Assembly: GCA_023053685.1 (NCBI GenBank)
Contig: JALIGW010000002.1
Span: 255,926,846 to 255,990,845, forward strand
DNA: 64,000 nt
Origin: Diadophis punctatus similis
Lineage: Eukaryota > Chordata > Lepidosauria > Squamata > Dipsadidae
Direction of reading: 5' to 3'
Under the pieces are notes generated by a model that saw only the letters and a program-made list of their open reading frames with translations, did not search any database and had not been told where the DNA came from. Positions within the stretch are counted from its first letter, which is position 1, and every line of letters begins with the position of its first letter. Below are positions 22,650-64,000 of the stretch, piece after piece. Both the position numbers and the translations under genes were made by a program.

Positions 22650-23258
22650 TCAATGTCTCCCTCTCAGACAAAGGATTTATTTATTTGTTTGTTTATTATA
22701 CAAAACACAAAGAAAAATAGAACTGGAAATTAAGGGAAGGAGAAAGAGAGGGAAAGAGAAAGTCTGAGGTACAAGAGAAAAAAGAAAAAAAAACTGGTTG
22801 ACTTCTTTTTAGCACAGTGCAAGATTTAAAAAAAAACAAAAGCCATTCCAGCCTGACAATTCTATCTAATCAACAAAAACAAAGTCATTTCAGGTTTGTT
22901 TCTTTTGAACACTTTAAATGTGAAGATATTCGATTTAATAGCTGGAGAAGGAAAGTCTAGAAAGGTCCAGAACACCCCCTTGTGGCTGAGTGAGGGAGGG
23001 CTCCTGCCTGAGGGTATCTCTGCTCTGATTGGTTGCTGCGGGTGGAAAGGAGGCGTTTCCCTCCCCCTCCCGCCTTTTTCTTCTGGACGCGGTCTGAGAT
23101 TTACCTCAGGATGTTCCTGACTTTCTTCTCTGCTGCGGATGTTAAATTCATTTATATTGATATAAAATTACAAGTTTATGTCCGTGTCTCCCTCTTCCCT
23201 TTGGACAGCAGCTGCATATTTCCTCCACATTAAACCTCTTCAGTTGCACCTTCCAGTC
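22650..23258 (+). repeat. Upstream block shared by KZFP1 and KZFP2
   Basis: Closely matches about 40,540-41,156, and partly 3771-4144 and 6405-6840. No gene recognised. Confidence 0.65.
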
Positions 23259-23266
23259 GTGGGTTT

Positions 23267-23699
23267 CAGGGGTGAGTTGCTCAATTACCCAGACCGGTGC
23301 GCTGCTCCGCAGTCCTTCATGCTTTGTGCGCACGCTACGCGCGTGCACCCCCTCGCGCAATTTTGCTTCGGCGCATGCGCGGAAGCAAAATCGCGCCGAA
23401 ATCTCGCGAGGGGATGCGCGCACGAGAGAGATTTTTACGTGATTTTACTTCCGTGCATGCGCCGAAGCAAAATCTCATCGAAATCTCGCACACGCGCGCG
23501 TCCCCTCATGAGATTTCGGCGCGATTTTGCTTCCGAGCATGCATAGAAGCAAAATCGCCCAAAAATTCACAAAAAAGAGATGGCGACGCGCGTGACTGCC
23601 CGGTGGAGACAGTACCGGAGCAGTCGCGTGCAAAGTGGGTTCTTGGCGGGTCCCTACCGAAGCTACGCACTGGACCGCACTGGTAGGAACCCACCCCTG
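23267..23699. mobile_element. hAT-like MITE with perfect TSD and empty site
   Basis: Left end caggggtgagttgc, right end gaacccacccctg, 8-bp duplication gtgggttt at 23259-23266 and 23700-23707. The paralogous sequence near 41,150-41,170 reads straight through. The interior has repeated gcatgcgc/gaagcaaaat inverted segments. Confidence 0.88.
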
Positions 23700-23831
23700 G
23701 TGGGTTTCCATTTTATCCCCTGATAGTATCGGAAGAAAAATCAGGTCCAGTTCCAAGAAGAGAATAAAATGGAGGCTGCTTAAGAAAGGAGGTTTATTGA
23801 CGGGCAGAACCAAGAACAGCCTGCAGTTAGA

Positions 23832-24250
23832 ATAGAACAGAGCTGGAAGGGACCTTGGAGGTCTTCTAGTCCAGCCCCCTGCTCAGGCAGGAGAACCTAT
23901 ATACCATCTCTGACAAGTGGCTGTCTAGTCTCTTCTTAAAACCCTCCAGTGATGAAGCACCCACGACTTCTGGTGGCAAGCAGTTCCACTGGTTAATTCT
24001 CCTCAGTGTCAGGAAGTTTCTCCTTAGTTCCAGGTTGCTTCTCTCCTCGGTCAGTTTCCGTCCGTTGCTTCTCGTCTTCTGGGGCTTTGGAGGATAATTG
24101 GCCCCCCCTCTCTCTCTTCTCCTCAGTTCTAAGTCGCTTCTCTCCTTGATTAGTTTACACCCAGTGCTTCTTGTTCTATCCTCAGGTGCTTTGGAGAATA
24201 GCTTGACTCCCTCTTCTTTGTGGCAGCCCCTGAGATATCACACAGGGTCG
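23832..24250 (-). mobile_element. CR1 3' fragment
   Basis: Contains gaccttggaggtcttctagt and cagttccactggttaattct. Paralogous to 41283-41590 upstream of KZFP2. Internal short duplication near 24,050-24,140. Confidence 0.8.
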
Positions 24251-24254
24251 GCCT

Positions 24255-24597
24255 TGTTCAGGTCCCGTCCACCAATGTCGGCTGGCGGGCCCGCGGGGGA
24301 GGGCCTTCTCTGTAGCTGCTCTGACTCTTTGGAACCAACTACCTCCCAAGATCCGTATTACCCCCACCTTACTGGCCTTCCAGAAAGCCGTTAAGACCTG
24401 GCTTTTCCGGCAGGCCTGGGGCCAATGACCCTTCAATGAGGTCTTTTTAGATCGGCCCATGTATGTATGTGTAAATGGATTGTATTTTAAATGTTTTTAA
24501 TTTTTTTTTTGAATATGTATTTCTACTTGTTGTGAGTCGCCCAGAGTCCCCTGGGAGTTGGGCAGCATAGAAATTTTATTAATAAATAAATAAATAA
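24255..24597 (+). mobile_element. L2-like LINE 3' end
   Basis: Encodes the kind of RT tail seen in L2-type elements (ggaaccaactacctccc, gccgttaagacctggc) and ends gggagttgggcagcatag plus (AAAT)n. Similar to 37700-38190. Confidence 0.65.
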
Positions 24598-24609
24598 GCA
24601 CATAATGAA

Positions 24610-25820
24610 GAAATACATAATAAACACATGAAAAAAGATGGGGCTAGGAACAAAGGGGGGAGGCTGGGGGTCACTTGGCTTGAAATTGAGTGAAATGTCA
24701 CAAAGGGGGGGTCAGGAAGAACAGCCAACAAACTTGGGGTGCTCCCTCCCCAAAGGAGGAATGGGAAGGAATGGTCCATTCTTCCCTTCCTATTTGCAAT
24801 TTCCCAAAACGTAGAAAAATTCTGGGCAAGATGTTAGTGTTTGTGTGTTTTTGCTTAGATTGCAATACTTTTTCAGGTCTCTGTAAGGAAAAGCTGCCCA
24901 AAATCTGAAAAATTTGCTGTGTGCAGGGAGATTTTGTTCAGGCATGTTTTTTTTAAATGGCGCAATTAAAGAATTTTAAAAACCTCCAATAACTTTTAGG
25001 AAGAGTTCAGATGAGGGGGAAGAGGAGAAACTCACCTGTAGGTGGATGGGTGGGAGTTGCTGGAAGGAGAAAAAGAGCCAATCAGGACCCTTCATGGGCT
25101 GGAGGACTCAGAGGGACCCCCTCCCCATCGATAGCCCATAATTGGTTGCACAATCTTCCCTTAACAAACGCTCAAATAACAGAAGTTCCCAAAAATATTT
25201 CTCAAGGGGACCCTCTTGGCCATCTGTTAAGCTTGATGAGAGGCCTCCCCTGATGGTCCCCTCCCCACAACCTCTCCTCCAGCCCCCCAGACTCACCTTT
25301 CTTGCTCTTCAGGTATAAGAGCCTCACAGCCAGGAAGGCCACTCCTATCACGGCCCCCATAATCCCCGTCCAGAGTTTGCTCCTGGCAGAGCTGGAGGAA
25401 CGGGGCTCTGGGGAAGGAGAAGGAGCCTCACCTGAGCAGGAGGATCAGGTCCACCTTCCCCCAGGAGGGTCCATTCTGGCTCACCCCACAAGGACGGTCT
25501 CTCTCCCTTCTCGGGGCAGGATGGGGTCACCAGAGGGGGAGGGGATGGATGGTGATGGGGGCCTCCAAGCTGGCATGCCCCACCTGGCAAGCATAGAGGT
25601 CCCCCCGCTGGGTCTGGGTCTCCAGCATCACCTGGAGCTGGTAGGTCCAGTCTCCATTCTGGAGCTCCTACCCGAAGGCCACACCCTCCTTCTCCGGCCG
25701 CCCATTCTTCAGCCATTGGATCTGTCTCCACAGGGTAAAAGCCCGTTGCGGTGCAGGAGGAGAGGGAGGCACATGAGAGACACAGAAGGACCCAGAACGG
25801 AAGACCAAGTTGGTTACTTC
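24610..25820 (-). pseudogene. MHC class II beta pseudogene, exons 3-5
   Basis: Minus-strand copy of the gene at 42-48 kb. Exon 5 is at 25059-25036 (24 nt), exon 4 at 25407-25297 (111 nt, one codon fewer, membrane helix intact), exon 3 remnant at about 25760-25552. The exon 3 acceptor and about the first 80 bases are deleted. A 2-base deletion after the GFYPV codons shifts the frame. A TAG replaces the GAG after the FG codons, and the donor end is lost. Homology to intron 2 stops near 25,820, and exons 1 and 2 are not found. Intron 5 similarity runs to about 24,610, where an L2 fragment begins. Its position next to KZFP1 mirrors MHC/KZFP3. Confidence 0.88.
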
Positions 25821-26770
25821 AGATGCCACCTGGGACTGACCTTGTCGAGCCCTGGCAACCCTTTGATTGCAGGATGCGCCAAGGCTTTGCCAGGGCCATG
25901 CCAAGATCCTTGCTGAGGGGGAGATTTGGGGGAATGCAGAGGGAGACCCCCACCCCCAGACCAGGATCTGCCTGCAGTTGGTTAGCTTCCTTCCAGCCAA
26001 AGGAACCCGCCATTCTTGGGGAAGGAGGTGGAGAGGGGTCCGAGTCCCAGATTTATTATTTATTTGGGAATTCTTCTATGCCACCCTACTCCCTAAGGAC
26101 TCAGATGGCAGCTTGCCCTGGATGGAGGTGGCAGGGAGAGTGGAAGGAATGGGGGAGATCTTGGGGAAAAGGATTATAGGGGCAGATGGAGGCTGAGGAG
26201 ATCAGGCAGATCCCAGGATCACCGCAGAGCTTTTGACGGGATCCCTCTTGATCTCCTCCTTCACCAAATGTTCCAACCGGCACAATTCTTAGATGGATTA
26301 ATGGGGGGGGGGTGTCTGGGTGAGTCCCCCAAGAGGGTCCTTAAAAGGTCCGTTCCATCTCAGAGTACTTTGCTAACAGTGTTGCTCTCTGTTGAGGGAC
26401 TGTTTTTAATAACTTTTAATTCTATAATGCTGAAGAACATTCAATTTGTTATTTGTAATTTAAAGCCGGGATCTAATCTGGTTGCCACCTAGATAAAGAA
26501 CAACATTTCCAGTGTGGGTTTTGTTTTGTTTTTCATAATAAGCCCATTTGCATCTGGGAACATTAAAAATCTTTGTGGAATAGCTTAAAAAAAAGGCAGT
26601 GGCTTTACAAAGTGAAAATCGTGACTATTTGTTTGAGCAAGAAATGCAAATTCTGGATGAGAAAAAATATTTCAGCAAGAAAATGGATGGAGCATTTTTA
26701 AATAAGTAGAAATTGAAAAGTTCCAATTTGACATTTTATTGAAAACATCTTCAACTCCTATGGATTAATT
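25821..26770. other. Unassigned sequence, partly a duplicated block
   Basis: 25,821-26,150 has no recognisable feature. From about 26,180 it matches 7436-8340 in the same orientation, without that copy's LTR and MITE insertions. Confidence 0.45.
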
Positions 26771-26771
26771 T

Positions 26772-39559
<12,788 letters not shown>

Positions 39560-40199
39560 CCTTTCTCTGTCCTGCAGAGCAACTCCAAATGGGTCCAAGG
39601 ACTCTTGTGGGTCTCCAGATGCCTTTTCCTTCACAGGACCATTTCTAGGGCTGCAGGACTGATCCCTGGAATTTATTCTGCTCTTTTTTTTCCCTAAGAG
39701 AAAATTTTCCTTCCAAAGACCACAAATGGCTTCAGTTTCTGTATCTGAGATGGAAAGAAAAATCAACACCAATTATTAGAAAGTGGAATTCAGCCACTGA
39801 GCGACCTTCACCCAACCTGCCCGGAGCCCCAAGCGGCTCATCCCAGCGCAGGGCCCAGGTCCCCCCGAGCAGGGCCGGGAAGGAGGCAGCTGGAGAGGCC
39901 GACCTTCTTCTCTCCCCCTCCGGAGACAGGTTCGGGCCCTCGGGGAGCCTGGTGCGAATCCTGCCTCCTCCTCGCCCGGCTTCTCTCCTCTCCTGCTGGG
40001 TCTCCGCAAGGCCCACCCTCCTCTTCCCCCTACTCGGGCTCTTCTCCGGATCCCCGCCGCCTTCCCGGCATCCCCGCTGCCCCCTGCAGGGAGAGGGCGG
40101 CTAGGGAGCATGGGAAACGGGGTGGAAGCCGGAGGAGGGCCGGGCGCGGGTCTCTCCCTCCTCCGCCTCCCTTTGCCCGGGAAGAGCCACCCCCCTCAC

Positions 40200-40430
40200 C
40201 TGGGGCACGTCTGGACGTCCTCCCGCCAGACTCTCCCGCAGCCTCTCCGCCTCCTGCGGGGCCCCAGGGATTAAGGAGAGCGAGTGCGGCGTCCTAGAGA
40301 GGCAAGGCTCAGTGATGTCACTTCCTTCGCAGCCTCCTCTGGAAAGCTAGCCGTGACGTTCGCCCTCCAGTGGGCCAATGGGGAAGCGCCTGGATTTCCC
40401 TTCCCTTGGCGGAGGGCGCCCCCTATTGGA
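40200..40430 (-). promoter_or_regulatory. KZFP2 first exon and promoter with CTCF-like site
   Basis: The donor of the non-coding exon is at 40200. CRE-like and CCAAT motifs are as in KZFP1. The CTCF-like ccaatagggggcgcc is at 40415-40429 on minus. Confidence 0.6.
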
Positions 40431-41282
40431 TATGGGGCAAAGTGCCAAGATTGTAGAAAGGGCGGGAAAGAGGATCGCATGGGAGGGGGAAGGGAGAGAC
40501 CAGGGATGATGGGCCTGGGGGTAGGAGGAAAGGCCCCTCTCAATGTCTCCCTGTCAGACAAAGGATTTATTCATTTATTTATTTGTTTGTTTCTTTATTA
40601 TACAAAACACAAAGAAAAATAGAAATAGGAAATTAAGGGAAGGAGAGAGGGAAAGAGAAAGTCTGAGGTACAAGAGAAAAAAGGAAAAAAAAGTCGTTGA
40701 CTTCTTTTTAGCACAGCGCAAGATTTTAAAAAAACAAAAGCCGTTCCAGCCTGATAATTCTATCTAATCAACTAAAGCAAAGTCATTTCAGGTTTGTTTC
40801 TTTTGAACATTTAAAATGTGAAGATATTCGATTTAATAGCTGGAGAAGGAAAGTCTAGAAAGGTCCAGAACACCCCCTTGTGGCTGAGTGAGGGAGGGCT
40901 CCTGCCTGAGGGTATCTCTGCTCTGATTGGTTGCTGCGGGTGGAAAGGAGGCGTTTCCCTCTCCTCCTGCCTTTTTCTTCTTGGCGCCGTCTGAGATTTA
41001 CCTCAGGATGTTCCTGACTGTCTTCTCTGCTGCGAATGTTAAATTCATTTATATTGATATAAAACTACAAGTTTGTGTCCGTGTCTCCCTCTTCCCTTTG
41101 GACAGCAGATGTGAGATTCCTCCACATTAAACCTCTTCAGTTGCACCTTCCAGTCGTGGGTTTCCATTTTATCCCCTGATAGTGTCGGAAGAAAAATCAG
41201 GTCCAGTTCCAAGAAGAGAATAAAATGGAGGTTGCTTAACAAAGGAGATTTATTGATGGGCAGAACCAACAACAGCCTGCAG

Positions 41283-41590
41283 TTAGAATAGAATAGAACA
41301 GAGCTTGTAGGGACCTTGGAGGTCTTCTAGTCAAGCCCCCTGCTCAGGCAGGTGAACCTATACCATTTCTGACAAGTGTCTGTCCAGTCTTTTCTTAAAA
41401 ACCTCCAATGATGAAGTGTCCACGACTTCTGGTGGCAAGCAGTTCCACTGGTTAATTCTCCTCAGTGTCAGGAAGTTTCTCCTTAGTTCCAGGTTACTTC
41501 TCTCCTCGGTCAGTTTCCGTCCGTTGCTTCTCGTCTCCTGGGGCTTTGGAGGATAATTTGCCCCCTCTCTCTTTTCTCTGGGGCAGCCCC
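41283..41590 (-). mobile_element. CR1 3' fragment next to the MHC promoter
   Basis: Antisense CR1 3' end (gaccttggaggtcttctagt). It stops about 220 bp before the S-X-Y-like module. Confidence 0.75.
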
Positions 41591-41809
41591 CCAAATTCTC
41601 TTCTGGGACAGCCGAGAAATGAGCTGGATGAGCGCCAGGATTTTTGTGCAGCCCTACTTCACTGCAGCCCCACTCCACGCCGGATGGGGCCCCCAAAAGA
41701 AAGCCCATACTCCCCTCCAGGGCTGGCATGAACCCCACCTTGAGCCGCAGCCCCCCAAGACTGAAGGGACCCCCTCGCACTTTCTCCGCTTCTCTCTGCG
41801 CCGAACTAT

Positions 41810-41887
41810 CTTCCCTTGCGGGCGAAGTCAAGGGAGACTCTGGCCGGAGACTGATGACGCGGCAGAAGGGAGAATTCTCATTGGTCC
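41810..41887 (+). promoter_or_regulatory. MHC class II S-X-Y-like promoter module
   Basis: Y box ctcattgg at 41877-41884 (reverse CCAAT). X2-like tgacgc at 41855-41860 lies 16 bases upstream, close to the spacing in mammalian class II promoters. X1-like sequence lies just before it and an S/W-like cttgcgggcgaagtcaagg further upstream. In class II genes these bind RFX, CREB and NF-Y and recruit CIITA. Assignment of X1 and S is tentative. Confidence 0.6.
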
Positions 41888-42038
41888 TTCCTCTTTTCTG
41901 GGCACTCCCAATTCCGAAGTTCGAGGAAAACACCCTTTCTCCCCCCCCCAATACAGACCCACCGATTCCACTTCTGGGATTGGGAGCATCCGCGCCTTTC
42001 TCCTCCCTCTTTGGGGGCGCTTGTGGGGTACAGCATCC

Positions 42039-48004
<5,966 letters not shown>

Positions 48005-48159
48005 TGCTGCTCTCAGATGCAAAAGGATGTGGGTTTTTTCAGTAGCTGATGAAGTTCTGGCTTTTTTTTTGAAGGCGGCAGTTTGGGGGGAGTGGAGACC
48101 CCCCAGTTTCATTTCAGGGCCTCTCTTTCTTGGGAGGGGGAAGTGGAGAGCCTCTAGAC

Positions 48160-48728
48160 CAGTGCTTCTCAAATAGTGGGCTGGGCCCCCCTGGGAGGGC
48201 GCGGAGCAATGCCAGGGGGGGCTCATGATCCCGGGGGAATGTGCTTTTTGCCGCAGGGAGTAGGGTTTTTTTTGGACCGAACAATAGCACACAACACAGA
48301 GCAGGAGATATGAACTGCAGATAACAAACCCTTAAGACACACCATGGAAAAATATTTAACAGGGATGAAAAGAAAGGAGGAGAGAGACGGAGATAATGAG
48401 ACAAACGTAAGTCTCCTGAAAGCTAAGACGAGGAAATATGACGAAGCGTATGTAGCGCTTGGCTTCACTGTGACTACGGTGGGAGACGAGGAAAGACCGG
48501 TATGTTTACTGTGTCTAAAAATGTTGGCAGTGGACAGCATGAAGCCAAATAAATTAAGGCATCACTTAAGCACATTACACCCCAGTCACGCTGATAAGCC
48601 GCTTGAGATTTTTCAGCGAAAACGTGCCGAATATTGCAAACAATCGTCCCGGCGGAGAGTTGGGGGGGCGTGAAATGTTTACTTCTTCCTGGGGGGGGGG
48701 CATAACAGAAAATAATTGAGAAGCACTG
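48160..48728 (+). mobile_element. hAT element remnant in MHC 3' UTR, BED-finger fragment
   Basis: Termini cagtgcttctcaa and ttgagaagcactg, with perfect 8-bp duplication ctctagac (48152-48159 and 48729-48736). Inside, 48344-48655 encodes the N-terminus of a hAT transposase: ALGFTVTT, CLLCLKML and LRHHLSTLHPSH form a BED-type zinc finger. Everything after it is deleted. Confidence 0.88.
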
Positions 48729-48861
48729 CTCTAGACTGATCCCAGGGACTCTGGCCCTGCCTGTTACTCCGGATCCCCCATCTCTCCTGGCTTTGAACCC
48801 ACAGCAGTTTCATTTACGTTTCTCCTCCTCCAAGTCACTTCCCTTCCCTTTGCTATGAAAG

Positions 48862-48867
48862 AATAAA
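48862..48867 (+). terminator. Possible MHC II beta polyadenylation signal
   Basis: aataaa about 860 bp after the stop, beyond the hAT insertion. Without the insertion it would lie about 285 bp after the stop. Confidence 0.45.
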
Positions 48868-48869
48868 AT

Positions 48870-50700
48870 TTAGATTGTGCCAATCCCTGGAATTCCTCCT
48901 TTCTTCCTCTTCCTCCTCTTTCCTGCACCCTCAGAAGGGTCCCCCCCTTTCTCCCCTCCCCCAACCCAGATTGAGGCCTCCCCTGCCTCTGGATTGACCA
49001 TCCCGGCTGCTTTGGGTCTGAAGCCAGAACTGGTTCGGGAAGAGGGTGGGTGGATCCCAAGGAGGGGAAGGGGCAGGACCCCACTCCTCAATTTCTCCAA
49101 GCCATATAAAATCCCCGTAAAATCCCCTTTCTCTCAGGATCCTTGCAGTCAAAATGTTGAGTTCCCTGGCAAAGAACAAACAGCAGGAATTGAGAATCCC
49201 ACTCGCTCCTAATATAAAATGTTTGTGAGATTTATTGAGCTTCAATCCTTTCACGAGACTGAGTTGGAGCCAACTTTTCTCTTCTGGGATGTCAGGGAGT
49301 TTGTTAGTGTTTATTTCAAATTAAGGCAGAGATTTGGAAAGGTGGGAAAAGCTGCATTTATTTGGAAAGGATATTTCTATTCAAAAGACGTTTTGTGCGA
49401 ACACACAAAAGTTGGAGGGAGTTGCAGACAAAAATTTCTGCAAATTTCCCTCAAAATTTCTAGGGAGGAAAAACTGTGTTGAGGGTCCTTTGGCTGAGAA
49501 TTGGGGAGGGGGGACCGAGGAAGAGCCGCTGCTCAGACGGGGATCTGAATTCTGGGCTTGGGCCGGAACAGAAGGGGGGACTGGGGTCTTGGCTGGGCTC
49601 TGGGTGGGGGAAAACTCCACTTGCGACCCTTCCTGGAGGGGAAGACCAACTGGAGTGCCACTCCTGCCCTTGGGATCTCGCTCGCTCACTTGGGATCTCA
49701 CAAGCAGATCCTGGAGCCGGGCTGCGTCTCCAGGGATCACCCCTCAGCTGACAGAAGCCGAAGCCCGGAGAAGGTCGATCAGCCCGGAAGGGAAAATGGG
49801 ATTGTCTGAAGAGGGGGAATCCAACCTGGAAGGGATTTCCTGGCCGTGAGAACCAATTAATCAATGGAGCCCCCCACCTGGAATTGGGAGTGGGGATGGG
49901 GGGGCTCTATCCCTGGAGGCCTTCAAGAAGACTGTTGGACACCCCATTTCTCCGGGGTGGCATCAGAGCTCCTACCTCGGGAAGGCGGCGCAAAGAACCG
50001 GTGGTTAAATTATTTGAATCCCACCACTATTTATGAGGTAAAATGTCTGGAATATCCAGAGGTTTCATCTCCTCCTCCATTTTGGACCTGGTTTTTCTTT
50101 CTCCTTTCCCTTCAGCACCTTTCCGCGGGCACCAGAGAGGGTTCTCAGAAGAGGCCAGAGGGGTCTCTGCCATTTCCGGTCCCCCCTTCCGCTAAGAGGC
50201 TGAGGCAATAATCTGAATCAAAGAAATATAAAGACAATCATTTTCCTCATGGTGGCCTCCCTGCCTGTGTCCCGCCTTCCTCCCCCTCAGGCCAGAGTTC
50301 ACAACAACGGCAAGACACAAGTTGTGTTTCCAGCATAGCCTCCCAGTCCTCGTCTTTGACAGGATTTGACGGCCAAATCCTGTCAGAAACAGGATTTCTG
50401 ACAGGGTTTGTCTCCACCTCCTTTTGAGTCCTCCTCCGATCTCTGCGGAGCCTTCAGGGCGGCTGTTCTATCTTGAGGGAAGCGAGTTCAAACCCACCAG
50501 AGGGATTTTTCTCCATCTCCACAGAGGGTTCCTGGACAGAAAGGGGAGGAAGATGGAGAAAGCGCCTCTGAAGTCTTTGAAAAGGAGCCATTGGGAGAGG
50601 CCTTTCTTCCCTCTACGTCTACTCCCATGCCCATCATCCCTGTCCTCTCCTCTCCCCCTCCCATGCGCTCCTCCTGCCCGCCCTTTCTACTTTGCCCCAA
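48870..50700. other. Intergenic sequence between MHC and KZFP3
   Basis: No gene recognised. A weak CR1 remnant (gagaaccaattaatcaatgg) lies at about 49,845-49,960. Confidence 0.4.
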
Positions 50701-50702
50701 AT

Positions 50703-50936
50703 CCACCAGGGGGCGCCCTCTGTCAAGGGAAGGGAACTCCAGGCGCTTCCCCATTGGGCCACTGGAGGGCGAACGTCACAGCTGCCTTTCCAATGGAGGC
50801 TGAGAAGGAAGTGACATCACTGAGCCTTGCCTCTCTAGGACGCCGCACTCCCTCCCTCTCCTTAACTCCTGGAGCGCAGCATGAGACGGAGAGGCTGAGG
50901 GAGAGTTTGGCGGGGGGACATCCAGACGTGCCCCAG
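50703..50936 (+). promoter_or_regulatory. KZFP3 promoter, CTCF-like site and first exon
   Basis: ccaccagggggcgcc at 50703-50717 is a strong CTCF-core match. ATTGG (50753-50757), acgtca (50773-50778) and tgacatca (50812-50819) follow. The non-coding exon ends at 50936 before gtgagg. Confidence 0.65.
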
Positions 50937-51480
50937 GTGAGGGGGGGCTCTTCCCGGGTCCCATGCTCCCCAGCCGCCCTCTCCCTGCAGGGGGAAGCGG
51001 AAGAAGCGGGGGGAGCGGAGGGTGGGCCTTGCAGAGGCCCAGCAGGAGAGGAGAGAAGCCGAGCGAGGAGGAGGCAGGATTCGCACCAGGCTCCCCGAGG
51101 GCCCGATCCTGTCTCCGGAGGGGGAGAGAAGCGGGGCGGCCTCTCCAGCTGCCTCCTTCCCGGCCCTGCTCGGGGGGACCTGGGCCCTGCGCTGGGATGA
51201 GCCACTTGGGGCTCCGGGCAGGTTGGGTGAAGGTCGCTCAGTGGCTGAATTCCACTTTCTAATTCTTGGCGTTGATTTTTCTTCCCATCTCAGATACAGA
51301 AACTGGAAGCCATTTGTGGTCTTTGCAAGGGAAAATTTTCTCTTGGGGGAAAAAAAGAGCGGAATAACTTTCAGGGATCCGTCCTGCAGCCCCAGAAATG
51401 GTCCTGTGAAGGAAAAGGCACCTGGAGACCCACAAGAGTCCTTGGACCCATTTGGAGTTGCTCTGCAGGACAGAGAAAGG

Positions 51481-63597
<12,117 letters not shown>

Positions 63598-63609
63598 GTT
63601 TGTATGTGT

Positions 63610-64000
63610 ACTTCAGATCCAAATGAGACAAGGTTGAATCCAACAAAATGAAATTTAATTTGGAAAAAAGTAAGATTTTACACCTGGGCAGGAAAAACAG
63701 ATTACAGTAAACTTGACTCAAAAACAGTAATTGTGAGAGGGACCTTGGGAGTCCGAATGGATAATCGCTTAAACATGAGTCACGTGTGTGTCCAGAAGCC
63801 GCCAAAAAAGCTAATATAATCCTTGATTGTATAAACAGAGGCATAGAATCAAAACCACATGAAGTATTGGTATTGTTTTATAAGCCTTAGTAAGACCACA
63901 TCTGGAATACTGCATCCAGTTTTGGTCATCACATTACAAAAAAGAATTTTAGACTTTGGAGAAAGTGCAAAGAAGAGCAGCTAAGATGATTAAAGGCCTG
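63610..64000 (+). mobile_element. CR1 fragment running to window end
   Basis: Plus-strand counterpart of 9926-10215 and its continuation; contains tgaaatttaatttggaaaaa and gaccttgggagtcc. Confidence 0.75.

Noticed and set aside
22990..23060. MHC Y box (ctgattggttg) marking another class II promoter
   Set aside because: Occurs in each copy of the KZFP upstream block and no X-box-like partner at the right spacing or class II exon follows; more likely a plain CCAAT box or chance.

Overview
The window looks like squamate reptile DNA, most likely snake. The evidence is repeated copies of a Sauria-type tRNA SINE, many CR1 3' ends plus one nearly complete CR1, L1 and L2 pieces, long GATA/GACA (Bkm-like) tracts and abundant hAT and mariner MITEs. 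The host genes are intron-containing vertebrate immune and regulatory genes.

Layout: 1-10.2 kb is repeat-rich, without a recognisable intact host gene. It carries a foldback mariner, hAT MITEs with target-site duplications (TSDs), a solo LTR and orphan pieces of blocks that recur later. From 10.5 to 22.5 kb, minus strand, lies a SCAN-KRAB-C2H2 zinc-finger gene (KZFP1, 7 fingers). From 24.6 to 25.8 kb, minus strand, is a broken MHC class II beta copy. From 26.9 to 40.4 kb, minus strand, is KZFP2 (7 fingers), with a CR1 in one intron. From 41.8 to 48.9 kb, plus strand, is an apparently intact six-exon MHC class II beta gene with an S-X-Y-like promoter. From 50.7 to 63.4 kb, plus strand, is KZFP3 (12 fingers). 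Its KRAB-to-finger intron holds a stack of nested insertions ending in an intact hAT transposase gene. The window ends in a SINE and CR1.

The three KZFP genes share exon lengths and phases (414, 115, 68 and 130 nt of coding sequence, then the finger exon), and all splice sites I inspected are GT/AG. They are paralogues: KZFP1 and KZFP2 lie in tandem and KZFP3 is inverted. Transposon insertions date the copies. All three share the SINE that supplies or abuts the stop codon and two intronic CR1s. Only KZFP1 and KZFP2 share an L1-like insertion, and KZFP3 keeps its empty site. The pair MHC II beta followed by a KZFP in the same orientation occurs twice: psi-MHC/KZFP1 on minus and MHC/KZFP3 on plus. 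This suggests an inverted duplication of a two-gene unit.

The MHC protein would present peptides at the surface of antigen-presenting cells. The KZFPs are expected nuclear DNA-binding repressors. No functional link between them is shown; what can be seen is shared duplication history. The finger backbones are nearly identical while the DNA-contact residues differ. All exon joins and repeat names are from reading the sequence by eye, without alignment software or databases.
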